From assembly GCF_938039245.1 (NCBI RefSeq), contig NZ_CALHVN010000020.1:1-64000 (forward strand): 64,000 nt of DNA, given 5' to 3'. Source of the DNA: an uncultured Campylobacter sp. (GTDB lineage: Bacteria > Campylobacterota > Campylobacteria > Campylobacterales > Campylobacteraceae). Made by a program: the position numbers and the translations under genes. Under the pieces are notes generated by a model that worked only from the letters and a program-made list of their open reading frames with translations, was not told the DNA's origin and did no database searches. The first letter of the stretch is position 1. Each line of letters opens with the position of its first letter. Positions 14,601 to 22,587 of this stretch are shown piece by piece.

Positions 14601-17199
14601 GGGATCCTCGATGGGTCCTTGGGGCGCAGTCATAGGTGCGGTAGCGGGCGCACTAATAGGCGGAGCGTTTGGTAAGAAAAAAGCGACCGGCAGCGGAATA
14701 TCCGTATTGCAAGATATAACCGCAGGCGACATACTATCCAACCAAAACATCCGTTCATACGTCGATATGCAAAAGAAAGGCTGGTTCTCAAAGAAAAGCT
14801 GGACTGAAATGAGCGACCTAGACGATGCCTCTATGCGCGAGATCGGCGCGCAGCTTCGCTCTATGAGCAGAATGGCTAGCCGCGCGGGCGCTCTTGCAAG
14901 CCTAACGCTAAAAACGGGCAAGTATAGCGGCGAAAGCCTAGCAAATGAGGGCTTTGCCAAAGCGATACTTCGCTCAATGACCGGGCAGGCAGAGCAGATG
15001 TGGGCAGAGGTCACCGAAAGCGGCGGCAAGAAACGAAAAGGTCTGCTGGGCAAAATAGGCGGGGTATTTGAAAAGGCTATGAAATTTAGCCCATCCAGCA
15101 TAATAAACCGCATAACCAAACCGCTTGACGATGCCGTAAGCAAGGCGATGAATAAAGCGGGCCTTGGCGCGATCGACAATATGGCGCGCGGTATGAGAGA
15201 CGAGTTTGGCAAGGCTAGCGACGGCAACATATTCGGGCTCAAAAGCTCTCGAAAAATAGATGATTTGCTAAATCTCTCCCGCGACGAAACCAACAAAAAC
15301 CAAAGACTCGTCGACAATCCCGAGTTTTCCAGAATGTGGAAAGACTGGGAGGAGCAAGCGAAAAAGGCCAACAAAAAGGTCATCGAGCTAATGAGCGAGA
15401 GCCTAGGAGCGATCGCGGATAGCTACAAGAGCCTTGAGCTACTCAGCGTAAGAAATCCTATCAAGCAGGTAGAAATCTCTATGCGTCAAGCGTTTGAAAG
15501 CTTCACGGACGCAGCCGAAGCGCTTAAGCTTGACATACCAAAAGAAATGGGAAGCATAGCAGACCTTAGCGTAGAGCGTATGGCGCAGGCATACCGCAAA
15601 GCTATCGCGTCAGACTTCACGAAATCAAACGTAGACAGCCTAAACGGCCTAGTCAAGGCTTACGAGGCGGCGAAAAAGGCGCAGGATGAATATACCAAAG
15701 CTCTAATCAGCTTCACGAAAAGTATAGCTCAGACTCAAGCGGGCTTTTTTGCAGCAGTCGGCAGAGACACAAACGTGTTAACCTTGCAAAACATCTACAC
15801 CAAATTTCGCGCTCTAGCAGGAAGCATAGAGGGCGATCTGGGTGCTGACGAAATGAGCCGCGTCTCAAAGCTGGGAAATACGAACGATCCTAGGGTTTGG
15901 GCGGAGTATTTCTACCGTATGAGCGCGCGCGAGTTGCAAGAGTTTCTCTCTACCGGCAACGTCGAAATGAGAAAACAACTCTTAGAAGCCGTAACCGAGT
16001 ACAACAACCACAGAAACCAAAACGGCGGACGCGACGTCTGGCTCAAGTCCCTCACGGGGCTTGAAGAAATCGTCAAGCAAATCAAAGCCCTGGATCTAGC
16101 GGAGCAAGCAAGAAAGACGCTCGAAGCGCAAAAACAGCAACTCGCCGTCCTAAATTTGCAAAAAAGTGCAGTAGAAAAGCTAGCCTCTATGGCGGGCAAG
16201 ATCAGAGAAAACGTCATCGATAATCAAACCGCCGGCATAAACTACGCCCTAGCCTTGCAAAAAGCAAAAGCGGCGTTTAGCGCGGGCCAATACGACGCCA
16301 AAGCATATGACGAGCTAAATAGCGCCATATCCAAGCAGGAGCAAAATTTAAGAGATAACGCCGCAACGTATCAAGACTACCGCTACGAAATGCTCAAACT
16401 AGCAAACGAAGTAGAGGGCATAAGCGGCGACGTAAATTTAAGCGATTTGCTCGAGCAAATCAAAAAGCTAGATAAGCTGCTAAACAGCGCAAACGACACA
16501 TATTCGCAGCAGCTCGACGCCCTAAAAAAACAAAAAGAGGCGCTAGAGCTTGATAGCCAAAACCAAATCCACGCCCTGCACGACCTGCTCGGCAAAGATA
16601 GCCCCGTAGTTGCATATCTGCAAGCCGTCAGAGACGCAATTATAGCCGGCAAAGCGGCACCCGAATACAAAGGCGCGCCGCCCGCAAATATAGCAAACGG
16701 AGCTATTACCGCAAACGGCGCGATAATAAGCTCAAGCCTGGACCGCGACATAAACGAGATATATAAAGACGTGCTGGGGCGTAGCGTAGAACAAGGAGGA
16801 CTAGACGCATGGAAACGAAAAGCACAAATCGAGGGGCTAAGCAAAGAGCAACTACGAGCGCAGATAGAAGCCACCGCAAGAGCCGCGACGGGCGGCAATT
16901 CAAAACAAGACTTCATTGAATGGAGCAAGAAAAGAGGCTACAAGCCCTTTGCCGACGGCGGCATCGTGACCAGGCCTACAAGAGCGCTCATAGGCGAAGC
17001 GGGCTACGACGAAGCGGTTATTCCGCTTGATGGCAGAGGCATAAAGGTAGATATGGGCGGGGCCTTTGAGGCGCTAGCAAAGAGGCTGGAGCGAGTGGAG
17101 CAAATAGCCGCAAACATAGGAAGGGACGTACGAGAGATGACGATGAACGCAAGGCAAACTATAGAAAACGGAGCCGTAAACGTAAGGAGCATAGCATGA
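11656..17199 (+). CDS. Tail tape measure protein, 1847 aa
   Basis: The length, long helical and coiled-coil stretches, and Gly/Ala-rich hydrophobic zones (about residues 300-380 and 900-1010) are those of a tape measure protein. It sets tail length and helps DNA entry; its length predicts a long tail. Residues about 1695-1745 (DINEIYKDVLGRSVEQGG and following) look like a DUF4214 unit. The end (FADGGIVTRPTRALIGEAG) is a common tape-measure C-terminus. The ribosome site is weak, so coupling to upstream translation is likely. It overlaps the next gene by four bases. Confidence 0.93.
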   Translation: MSRNNDVNITISINGDTHNLRAAREDVNALGRSLNNTDTIANALRSSFGKIAASVASIGALAVGVKELAASGIEANRSFENLKIQLTGLIAANSSNVSMLGKTLDAHAKWNMSMKESEGILKKLNETNAKTKFTLEEITGAFNMFYATSAGQGSRNKAVQAMDSIALAAQAVGKNLSDLTPMMDSLATGTVVAASEMGSFMKIVGLTNEELKKASSEGKVYDHIIEKLAKYKELSAEAAKGYEVALGSLKNELTELTRELTKPMFDVLTSGIASFSNFVKENKATIIEWAGYIGETVKHLGLLAGAFVAVKGAGILWGGALSLLQGGLAAITGMLPIFTSSLTASLTAAAALQAGLATLNKAFATLLPVATIYLIYESIDAIKALNGNLEEGASKLNSVQKFIYNFLDAFATQLQIAQMKIYQFVNDLKILALKAKQFFAELDDNYNPFSDGGGAEKIKGQIRLLEEYNKGYQGLIEQYKKDSVKRYLGLDGFETREVDGQITVINKSAKEAKASVDELKDAVNSLPGAAGSDKAKEKFGKTQILKDLTDDLEEAKKLLADLKRENKDETLIKRAEKYIEDLETKIKNFSKSANVAVTDTGALKNALKDIAEVNFTDIEKKTQRVIDRYNEMLGLGVGRQKAREYLNSSLAQIANEHLAEIEKSEKETLEKQLALRSEYYTAIGDKENAWQIKKAELEKKYQNLIFEDGKKITKEQLDKLLKIEEKAFLTGSKIAKNSFKDIKNSWADTVSSMSKTVDDGFFNFFIGKTKSLKTALKDIGTNLMRDLISPYARVLSQGISGGFGALLGGGSNLASIASNLGLAKNDRGGWDGTIGGTTVELSSTGQILRGADALDKSTTSLLSSVSNLQSAYSLLTSGYTGFISSFTSTPALNAASWLSMHGYAGLGQGVYGFGTGVKGALTATQFSSAGTAPYMAGSAFGGAALGYGIGYLGDKLFKANTYASTGGALGGAAGGLIAGMKAGSSMGPWGAVIGAVAGALIGGAFGKKKATGSGISVLQDITAGDILSNQNIRSYVDMQKKGWFSKKSWTEMSDLDDASMREIGAQLRSMSRMASRAGALASLTLKTGKYSGESLANEGFAKAILRSMTGQAEQMWAEVTESGGKKRKGLLGKIGGVFEKAMKFSPSSIINRITKPLDDAVSKAMNKAGLGAIDNMARGMRDEFGKASDGNIFGLKSSRKIDDLLNLSRDETNKNQRLVDNPEFSRMWKDWEEQAKKANKKVIELMSESLGAIADSYKSLELLSVRNPIKQVEISMRQAFESFTDAAEALKLDIPKEMGSIADLSVERMAQAYRKAIASDFTKSNVDSLNGLVKAYEAAKKAQDEYTKALISFTKSIAQTQAGFFAAVGRDTNVLTLQNIYTKFRALAGSIEGDLGADEMSRVSKLGNTNDPRVWAEYFYRMSARELQEFLSTGNVEMRKQLLEAVTEYNNHRNQNGGRDVWLKSLTGLEEIVKQIKALDLAEQARKTLEAQKQQLAVLNLQKSAVEKLASMAGKIRENVIDNQTAGINYALALQKAKAAFSAGQYDAKAYDELNSAISKQEQNLRDNAATYQDYRYEMLKLANEVEGISGDVNLSDLLEQIKKLDKLLNSANDTYSQQLDALKKQKEALELDSQNQIHALHDLLGKDSPVVAYLQAVRDAIIAGKAAPEYKGAPPANIANGAITANGAIISSSLDRDINEIYKDVLGRSVEQGGLDAWKRKAQIEGLSKEQLRAQIEATARAATGGNSKQDFIEWSKKRGYKPFADGGIVTRPTRALIGEAGYDEAVIPLDGRGIKVDMGGAFEALAKRLERVEQIAANIGRDVREMTMNARQTIENGAVNVRSIA

Positions 17200-18074
17200 C
17201 CGTAGTAGAAAAAGTGGATCTAACCCTCAAAGAGACCAATGCGCCAGCAGATACGATAAGAGCCTTTTCAAAGGGTATGAACGTAGAGCTTGGCGAGGAG
17301 ATCATATATGAGGGCGAAAAATACAAGGCCGCAAAGGCGATGACGAATATCCAGACTGAGCCGGATAAAGACATAGCAAATTTCGCCCACATGGGAGCGA
17401 TAAATGAAAAAGCGATGTTTGATAGATATATCGGAACGCAAACGAGGAAAAAGGACGGGCAGCCGCTGAAATTCAAAATAGATACGGGCAAAAAGCGAGT
17501 GAACTGTTTTTCTTTTTTCAACGTCGACGGCAGCGAAATTTTTATCCGAAAAGCCGGCGCCGTAATAGCCCATAAGCGCCTATTAAACGCCGGAAGCCGT
17601 AGCTGGTGGGAGTATTTTTTCGAGTTTGGGCAAGACTACAAAAAAGACGTGGTGTTGTATGCAGACAAATACTTCGGAGAGTTTGAGATAGAGATCACGC
17701 CAAACCGCTTGGGGGCAAATCTCGGGCATTTTTCAGCCGGACAACGGGTGTTTCTCGGTTACACCGAGCTAGAGGCGGAATTTGGCGTAAACGACTACAG
17801 TAGAAAGCAAAAGACGGCCTACGGCGACGTATTCATAGCAAAAGGCCGCACGGCAAACTATATGAGCCTTGCGGTGGTGCTACCCACCCCGCAGATAGAC
17901 CGCACGAGAGACACGCTCAAAAACCTATGCGGAGAGCTTACGACTTTTATTGGAGACGAGAAAGACAAGGGCTTCAAGAGCCTGCTAGTCTTTGGCTTTC
18001 TCAATGATTTTAGGATCAAGATCACGGGCGAGCAGTATAGCGCGCTCTCGATCAACGTAGAGGGAATAATCTAA
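17196..18074 (+). CDS. Distal tail protein, unrecognised family
   Basis: The 292-residue protein follows the tape measure with an ATGA overlap, the place of distal-tail or baseplate hub proteins. It is beta-rich, with aromatic turns such as SRSWWEYFFEFGQD and FFNVDGSEIFIRKAG, and ends ITGEQYSALSINVEGII. I recognise no specific family, and no enzyme motif is visible. Its position between tape measure and fibre makes a tail-tip structural role likely. Confidence 0.65.
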   Translation: MTVVEKVDLTLKETNAPADTIRAFSKGMNVELGEEIIYEGEKYKAAKAMTNIQTEPDKDIANFAHMGAINEKAMFDRYIGTQTRKKDGQPLKFKIDTGKKRVNCFSFFNVDGSEIFIRKAGAVIAHKRLLNAGSRSWWEYFFEFGQDYKKDVVLYADKYFGEFEIEITPNRLGANLGHFSAGQRVFLGYTELEAEFGVNDYSRKQKTAYGDVFIAKGRTANYMSLAVVLPTPQIDRTRDTLKNLCGELTTFIGDEKDKGFKSLLVFGFLNDFRIKITGEQYSALSINVEGII

Positions 18075-18090
18075 ATTTAAAGGAGAGGAA

Positions 18091-19692
18091 ATGAAACAAA
18101 TAACTAAGTTGCCTCAGCCGCCTACCACGGCCGAGCCTCAAAATTTCGACGACCGAGCCGACGCGTTCGTAGGCGCGCTACCGAAATTCGTTACCGAAAC
18201 CAACGAGCTAGCCGCCGAGCTGGAAGAAAATTTAAGTAGCGCAGCGTCGCTAAAAACCGCTGCTCAATCTAGCGCAGACTCTGCCGCAGATTCTGCGCAA
18301 ACGGCTAGTAGCGCCAGCAATACTGCAGTAAGTAGCGCAAGCGAGGCCGTGTCGGCAAAAGAGATCGCCGTAAGCGCCGCAGCCTCCGCAAAACAAAGCG
18401 AGCAGGTGGCAACGTCCGTCAAAGAGGGGCTGCAAGACTCGGCAAATGCGCTTGAAGAGATGAAAAAAATAGTCGCGACGGGTTTCATCGACGATACTCA
18501 GACAAGAACAAATTTGACCTATTCGAGTAAAAAGATCGATAGCGATTTTTCAAAGACGGATCACAACCACGATACGACCTATTTATCTATTGAGAAATTT
18601 AATGAATTTAAGACGAAAGTGGTCAAAAAACAAAATAATCTCGATTTTATGGTTAATTTCTTGCAAGATGTCACGGCAGACGGCGTAGCCGTAAAAATAG
18701 ACGATACCAGCGGTTCAGGCAATTCTTTCGTAGTAAGCAGATTTCCGATTTTATCGGTAGATAACGGAAAATATTTTTATATAGACGTCATAGGATCAAA
18801 ATGGGGCATTATATCGGAAGAAATAAAAAATCCAAATAGCAAGAATATATTCAAAAGAGGAGACCTTTTCCCATATCCTAGCATCACAGTCGCCTTCTTG
18901 TTTAAGATCGGAGATTTACTTTATTTTAGTAGACAATCCCAACCTTATATATACAATACAAAAACCAATCAAATGGAAATAAATCACTCAGGCGCCGGAG
19001 AGTTTTATCAAATGGATCAAATGCGCTATATAGATCCAAAATTCCCCATCACGCGGCACTCAGGGAAAACGCTTAAAATTTTAAATACCGATGGCTATAT
19101 AGAGCTAGAAGATCAAACGGGAACCATAGTAGTAATTCAGGACTACATAATACAAATGAACTATTACACAAAATCCGTCAAGGCTTTTAGGATTACGGTT
19201 AACGGGCGTAGCGCTTCAATAGCCCCTATCGATATGTCCGAAGTTCCTTATCACGGTCTTTACAAAAGGATGGTTATTGAAACTGAATGGTGGCGCCCAT
19301 CTATAAGAGATCAATATTATAAAAAAGGTAGTGATTTGTACTATCTTGAGAATTTTGAGAACGATGACGGTATAAGTCGTAGCTACGCCTTATATAAAAA
19401 CAAAGAGCGACTACCTATACCGATAATGCCGCAAGGAAATGAGAAACTATTTCTAGCCCAAAGGACTAGATTTTTAATCAATGTTTATATCGGCACAGAC
19501 CAAACCTATACGCGCATGTACGATATTACCGGAAAAGGTAAAATCGTGAGGCTCCCAGTGGGCGTACTATGCGCAGAAGAAACCGAGCAAGGCGTACGGA
19601 TAGCGTACGTGACGCGGCTGCCTGCCGACGGCAAGCCGCGGACTTTTTATGAGACTGTATTGCCGTATGGAATTTTTAGTAACGAGGAGTAG
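18091..19692 (+). CDS. Tail fibre protein
   Basis: The 533-residue protein has a short proline-rich start, then an Ala/Ser-rich helical stalk (about residues 45-130) with repeated SAAS and AVSSASEAVSA-type heptads. Next comes FSKTDHNHDTTYLS, an HxH motif found in trimeric fibres, and a long variable C-terminal part. From about base 18,590 the DNA becomes visibly richer in A and T than the flanking genes, which fits exchange of a receptor-binding tip. AGGAGAGG precedes the ATG. It probably decides host range. Confidence 0.8.
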   Translation: MKQITKLPQPPTTAEPQNFDDRADAFVGALPKFVTETNELAAELEENLSSAASLKTAAQSSADSAADSAQTASSASNTAVSSASEAVSAKEIAVSAAASAKQSEQVATSVKEGLQDSANALEEMKKIVATGFIDDTQTRTNLTYSSKKIDSDFSKTDHNHDTTYLSIEKFNEFKTKVVKKQNNLDFMVNFLQDVTADGVAVKIDDTSGSGNSFVVSRFPILSVDNGKYFYIDVIGSKWGIISEEIKNPNSKNIFKRGDLFPYPSITVAFLFKIGDLLYFSRQSQPYIYNTKTNQMEINHSGAGEFYQMDQMRYIDPKFPITRHSGKTLKILNTDGYIELEDQTGTIVVIQDYIIQMNYYTKSVKAFRITVNGRSASIAPIDMSEVPYHGLYKRMVIETEWWRPSIRDQYYKKGSDLYYLENFENDDGISRSYALYKNKERLPIPIMPQGNEKLFLAQRTRFLINVYIGTDQTYTRMYDITGKGKIVRLPVGVLCAEETEQGVRIAYVTRLPADGKPRTFYETVLPYGIFSNEE

Positions 19693-19695
19693 CCG

Positions 19696-20316
19696 ATGAA
19701 ACCGACTCTAAAACAATGGCTCCAAGTAGCCAAAAATTTCATCATCGAGATCCCGCTTGAGATACTTGCCTTTTTCGTTGTGCCTATCGCTTTGCTTTTC
19801 GTAAAAGAAAGCGACGACCATCTGCCGCGATGTTTTCGCTGGTTTGAGGATGCCGACGACTACTACGACGGGCAAAGTGCGGCCATAAACGGCGATGGCG
19901 GATGGAGACGGGATCACTTCCCGTCCCCTAAAAACCGTACCTATTTCGCCCGCCTTTGCTGGCTTTTGCGCAATAGAATAGGCTATTTTTGCGTCAAATA
20001 CCTAGGCGTCAAAACAAGCCAAATAGACCCCGCCTCTATCAAAACGTTCGGAGACCCGTCCGTCACGTCAAACGGCGGCGCGGTAAGCTCGTGGTGCAAG
20101 GTAGAGTGCCACCTCAAAGACGGGCGCGAGCGTTTTGGATACTACCGCACGATCCGCTGGTGCAAAGGCTTTTATATCCGCATTTACGTGGGGTGGAAGC
20201 TCATGGATATAGCTGGCGCAAATCCCCAAAATTGGCACGAATTTATCGAGGGCGAGGATAAAAAAGTGCTTAAAACCGTGTGGGCGTTTCACCCCATGAG
20301 AAAGGTCAAAGAATGA
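19696..20316 (+). CDS. Hypothetical phage protein with N-terminal membrane segment, 206 aa
   Basis: The protein has one hydrophobic segment (about residues 14-35, FIIEIPLEILAFFVVPIALL) and a Trp-, Cys- and Tyr-rich soluble part (WCKVECHLKDGRERFGYYR, IRIYVGWKLMDI). It starts three bases after the fibre stop and overlaps a tiny membrane peptide. I do not recognise the family. Its place between fibre and lysis genes leaves a tail-fibre accessory or host-lysis helper role open. Confidence 0.6.
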   Translation: MKPTLKQWLQVAKNFIIEIPLEILAFFVVPIALLFVKESDDHLPRCFRWFEDADDYYDGQSAAINGDGGWRRDHFPSPKNRTYFARLCWLLRNRIGYFCVKYLGVKTSQIDPASIKTFGDPSVTSNGGAVSSWCKVECHLKDGRERFGYYRTIRWCKGFYIRIYVGWKLMDIAGANPQNWHEFIEGEDKKVLKTVWAFHPMRKVKE

Positions 20317-20399
20317 ACGCGTCAACAAAGAAATTCGTACTGATCGCGGCGGCTATCCTAATCATAACCGCTGCAGTAAAACTACTGAAAGGAGCGTAA
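20313..20399 (+). CDS. 28-aa single-span membrane peptide
   Basis: The ATG overlaps the previous stop as ATGA and the stop is one base before the next ATG. The peptide is MNASTKKFVLIAAAIL followed by IITAAVKLLKGA: a short basic head, one hydrophobic span and a basic end. The exact fit between neighbours supports translation. In a lysis block such peptides may be pinholin-like or accessory, but this is inference. Confidence 0.55.
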   Translation: MNASTKKFVLIAAAILIITAAVKLLKGA

Positions 20400-20400
20400 A

Positions 20401-20811
20401 ATGGGCTTTTTAAATATCAAATTTCTAATATCCGCGGGCGTCGCTTTGCTGATAGCTCTAGGCGGTGCAGGGATTGAAATCTGGCGGCTAAACGGCGCTG
20501 TTTCAAGCGCAAAGGCCGAAACGCAAAATGCCAAAGACAAGCTGGAAAAAGAGCAGACCAAGCTAGCCCTCAAAGAGGCAGAAAGCCAAATTTACGCAGC
20601 AAATTTAAGCGAATGTAATTCCAAAATCTCTGCGCAAAACGAAGCTATCAAAAGCATGGCTCTAGATATGAAACAGATCCGCCAAAGCCAAGCGGGGCTG
20701 AGAAAAGAGCTACAAGCCAAATACGAAAGTATGGAGCCTCCGCCAAAAGACAGCGGATGCGAAAAGAAGCTGGGATACTACGAAAGGCTGTTTAGGGGGC
20801 TAGGAAAATGA
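20401..20811 (+). CDS. Inner-membrane spanin subunit (Rz-like)
   Basis: The 136-residue protein has one N-terminal membrane span (about residues 7-26) and a long periplasmic coiled coil (WRLNGAVSSAKAETQNAKDK onward). This is the form of Rz-type i-spanins, which fuse inner and outer membranes at the last step of lysis. It overlaps a lipoprotein gene by four bases (ATGA), the typical Rz/Rz1 pairing. GGAG lies about five bases before the ATG. Confidence 0.8.
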   Translation: MGFLNIKFLISAGVALLIALGGAGIEIWRLNGAVSSAKAETQNAKDKLEKEQTKLALKEAESQIYAANLSECNSKISAQNEAIKSMALDMKQIRQSQAGLRKELQAKYESMEPPPKDSGCEKKLGYYERLFRGLGK

Positions 20812-21065
20812 AAACAGCGGGAAAAATAGTCAAATTTACGGCCGTCTGCGCTGCGACTACTATACTTTGCGGTTGCGCAGGCGCTGAGCCACGGATCATA
20901 GCGCGCACCCAGTATCAGGACGTAGACAAACCCGTGCGCTGCGACGTAGAGCTACCGCCAAAGCCTAGCTTTGACGAGAGCGATCCATCGACCGCCGGAG
21001 CCGTAGCGGCATATCACGAAGAGATCGAAAGGCTGCTTTTGCTGTGCGTAGGAGCAAGGCCGTGA
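20808..21065 (+). CDS. Outer-membrane spanin lipoprotein (Rz1-like)
   Basis: The 85-residue protein has a signal peptide ending in the lipobox L20-C21-G22-C23, so Cys23 is the probable lipidated residue. The mature part has a proline-containing segment (ELPPKPSFDESDPS). It starts within the last codons of the Rz-like gene. With that protein it would span the periplasm and disrupt the outer membrane. The pairing of a coiled-coil membrane protein with an overlapping lipoprotein makes the call firm. Confidence 0.8.
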   Translation: MKTAGKIVKFTAVCAATTILCGCAGAEPRIIARTQYQDVDKPVRCDVELPPKPSFDESDPSTAGAVAAYHEEIERLLLLCVGARP

Positions 21066-21175
21066 GCGAGCTAGTGATTAGAAAGATCATGGGCTTTAAG
21101 CTTAGCAAAAAGCGCATTATAGAGATAGCTTTAGCGGTCTTGCTCGCCTTGATTTTCGGGGCGGTGATGGGATGA
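21062..21175 (+). CDS. 37-aa membrane peptide
   Basis: The GTG start overlaps the spanin stop as GTGA and the stop overlaps the holin start as ATGA. The peptide begins with a basic region (IRKIMGFKLSKKR) and ends in one hydrophobic span (LAVLLALIFGAVMG). Coupled translation on both sides supports expression. It may be a second holin component or antiholin; no family is recognised. Confidence 0.55.
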   Translation: MSELVIRKIMGFKLSKKRIIEIALAVLLALIFGAVMG

Positions 21176-21525
21176 GCTGGATCGACAAAGAGTACTGGTA
21201 TATATTCTGGGTGATGGTCGTAGGCCTCATCGGGGCGGTGCTTGGGCTACTGGATGAAAACGGCAGGCCTAGGAAAAACAGAACAAAAAAAGCCTTTTTA
21301 GCCGCGGCCGCAACGTCTGCGTTTTTATGCTGGGCGACGTATGAGATAGTATTTTTCATTTCGCACGCCACGCCCTTTTCTCTTGCCATAGGTGGCATCA
21401 TCGCCTTTATGGGCGGAGACTGGGTCAGACGCAAGATCGACAAGGCGGCAAATAAAAAGATAGAAAGCCTAGGTGGAGATAGCGGTAGCTTGGCAAAGAG
21501 CGAATACGAAGAGGAGCTTAAATGA
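21172..21525 (+). CDS. Putative holin, 117 aa
   Basis: Three hydrophobic segments are visible (about residues 9-27, 41-63 and 68-84) with a charged, disordered C-terminus ending EYEEELK. This three-span layout and the place between spanins and the cell-wall protein fit a class I holin related to LydA-type phage holins. Holins time lysis by opening the inner membrane. It overlaps neighbours by four bases on each side. Confidence 0.65.
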   Translation: MSWIDKEYWYIFWVMVVGLIGAVLGLLDENGRPRKNRTKKAFLAAAATSAFLCWATYEIVFFISHATPFSLAIGGIIAFMGGDWVRRKIDKAANKKIESLGGDSGSLAKSEYEEELK

Positions 21526-21704
21526 GCAACGAAGAGATACTAGAGAGCATGCAAGCAAAGCGCACCAAGTGTGTTGTCTACACGCGCGTAATGGGATACC
21601 ACCGCCCGGTAGAGAGCTTTAACGTCGGCAAAAAAGGCGAGCATAAAGAACGCGTCAAATTTATAGAAAGGAGAAAAGATGAAACTAATCATAAGGCGAT
21701 ATAA
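21522..21704 (+). CDS. Stand-alone NrdD-type glycyl-radical domain, 60 aa
   Basis: Residues 17-45 read C-VVYTRVMGYHRPVES, then FNVGKKGEHKER. This matches the C-terminal glycyl-radical loop of anaerobic ribonucleotide reductase NrdD, where the pattern is RVxGYxRPV..xNxGK..E...R. Gly25 would be the radical residue. The catalytic barrel and ATP cone are absent, and the protein starts with its own ATG, so it is not a visible truncation. Stand-alone glycyl-radical domains are known (GrcA/YfiD repairs pyruvate formate-lyase). It overlaps both the holin and the DUF5675 gene. Confidence 0.7.
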   Translation: MSNEEILESMQAKRTKCVVYTRVMGYHRPVESFNVGKKGEHKERVKFIERRKDETNHKAI

Positions 21705-22092
21705 GGATATTTATGACGGCACGCTGGGTAAATTTGAGCTAGTGGGCGTAAATACCGTGCTGATGACGGGCTATACGTTAGAGTCCGCAGGACCAGATAC
21801 CACCGAGCGAGGCAAAGATAGGCGCATACCTGCGGGACTTTATCGCGTGGCTTGGCACAAGTCGCCAAAATTTAACCGCGTGGTGCCGGTGCTTTTTAAC
21901 GAGCGAGTAGCGAAAGATCGCTACATAGAGATACATGCGGGCAACTATCCAAAGCATACCGAGGGCTGCATCTTGGTAGGGAAATGGGCAAATGACGAGG
22001 GAGTGTTTGAGAGCGTCAAAACGCTAGAAGCTTTGCTTAGTTTTATCCAGGGCAAGAGCATTGAAGTGGAGATTATTAACGATATAAAATGA
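21679..22092 (+). CDS. DUF5675 family protein, probable cell-wall lysis factor
   Basis: The 137-residue protein has the DUF5675 pattern: VLMTGYTLESAGPDT, RRIPAGLYRVAWHKSP, then YIEIHAGNYPKHTEGCILVGK. The conserved HxGN and EGCILVG around a histidine and cysteine recall L,D-transpeptidase-type active sites. Members replace the endolysin in many Campylobacter and Bacteroidetes prophages. As no other endolysin is visible, this gene is the best candidate for wall degradation. It is the last gene of the prophage. Confidence 0.75.
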   Translation: MKLIIRRYKDIYDGTLGKFELVGVNTVLMTGYTLESAGPDTTERGKDRRIPAGLYRVAWHKSPKFNRVVPVLFNERVAKDRYIEIHAGNYPKHTEGCILVGKWANDEGVFESVKTLEALLSFIQGKSIEVEIINDIK

Positions 22093-22144
22093 TATTTTAA
22101 AAGCCTTTTAAAAGGGAGTTTAAAAGGTAAAAATTTACGTTAGA

Positions 22145-22224
22145 AATCAAAGTAAAAAATCGCCGTTTTTAATCCACTTTGATTTTAAGCGTAAATTCAC
22201 TTTGATTTGAAAAGCGGTTTTACA
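22145..22224 (+). repeat. Candidate right end of the prophage with repeated 9-bp words
   Basis: ACTTTGATT occurs at 22176-22184 and 22199-22207, and inverted at 22145-22153. The last copy runs into AAAAGCGGTTTTACA, ending at 22224. Mu-type ends carry several transposase-binding repeats and finish in CA, so this is a plausible right terminus just after the last phage gene. The matching left end is outside the window. A palindrome CCTTTTAAAAGG at 22104-22115 precedes it. Confidence 0.45.
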
Positions 22225-22587
22225 GATTATCCTATAAATTTTTACCGAAAGTATAAATTATGTCTTAAAAATAAGTAAAAATCGGCGAGAATTTAAATGA
22301 ATAAAAACTTCAAGTAAGCGTGATAAAAACTCGTATAAATTTGCACGGCGCCCTTGGGAATAAAAGCGGCTTTTCAAGCTCCCGTTTTAAAATCTCTTAA
22401 TCGGGGCGGTTTTGCTAAACGCTCTTAGGCCGCCGTCTTTACGGGTTTTAGCCGATACGGGCGGCATAGGCGCGAGTAAATTTAGCCGCACAGGACAGCG
22501 TTTTACCGACCTCGCTACTGCAGTTTTTTGGCGCAGGCGCATTACCGGACGACCGCGAACGTACCTGATGGCGTTTTACTCGCCTCG
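22225..22587. other. Gene-free spacer between prophage and host genes
   Basis: I see no supported gene. An open frame starting at 22412 runs into the 3' part of the GGDEF/EAL gene on the other strand and has a composition unlike a protein. The sequence changes from AT-rich to GC-rich at about 22,345. It could contain the remains of a host gene next to the insertion. Confidence 0.4.

Larger units (their letters stand above)
1..22224 (+). mobile_element. Mu-like transposable prophage, left part missing
   Basis: The gene set is that of a Mu-type phage: GemA, gpG-like morphogenesis protein, gp30/MuF, gp29 portal (DUF935), gp28 terminase, gp27-like DUF1804 small terminase, gpI protease with nested scaffold, and gpT-type head protein. 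The tail genes (tube, frameshifted chaperone, very long tape measure) point to a long flexible tail rather than the contractile Mu tail. The lysis genes end the element. Transposase A, target protein B and repressor must lie upstream of base 1. The right boundary is a candidate based on repeated words ending in ACA at 22224; the host duplication cannot be checked because the left end is missing. Confidence 0.9.
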
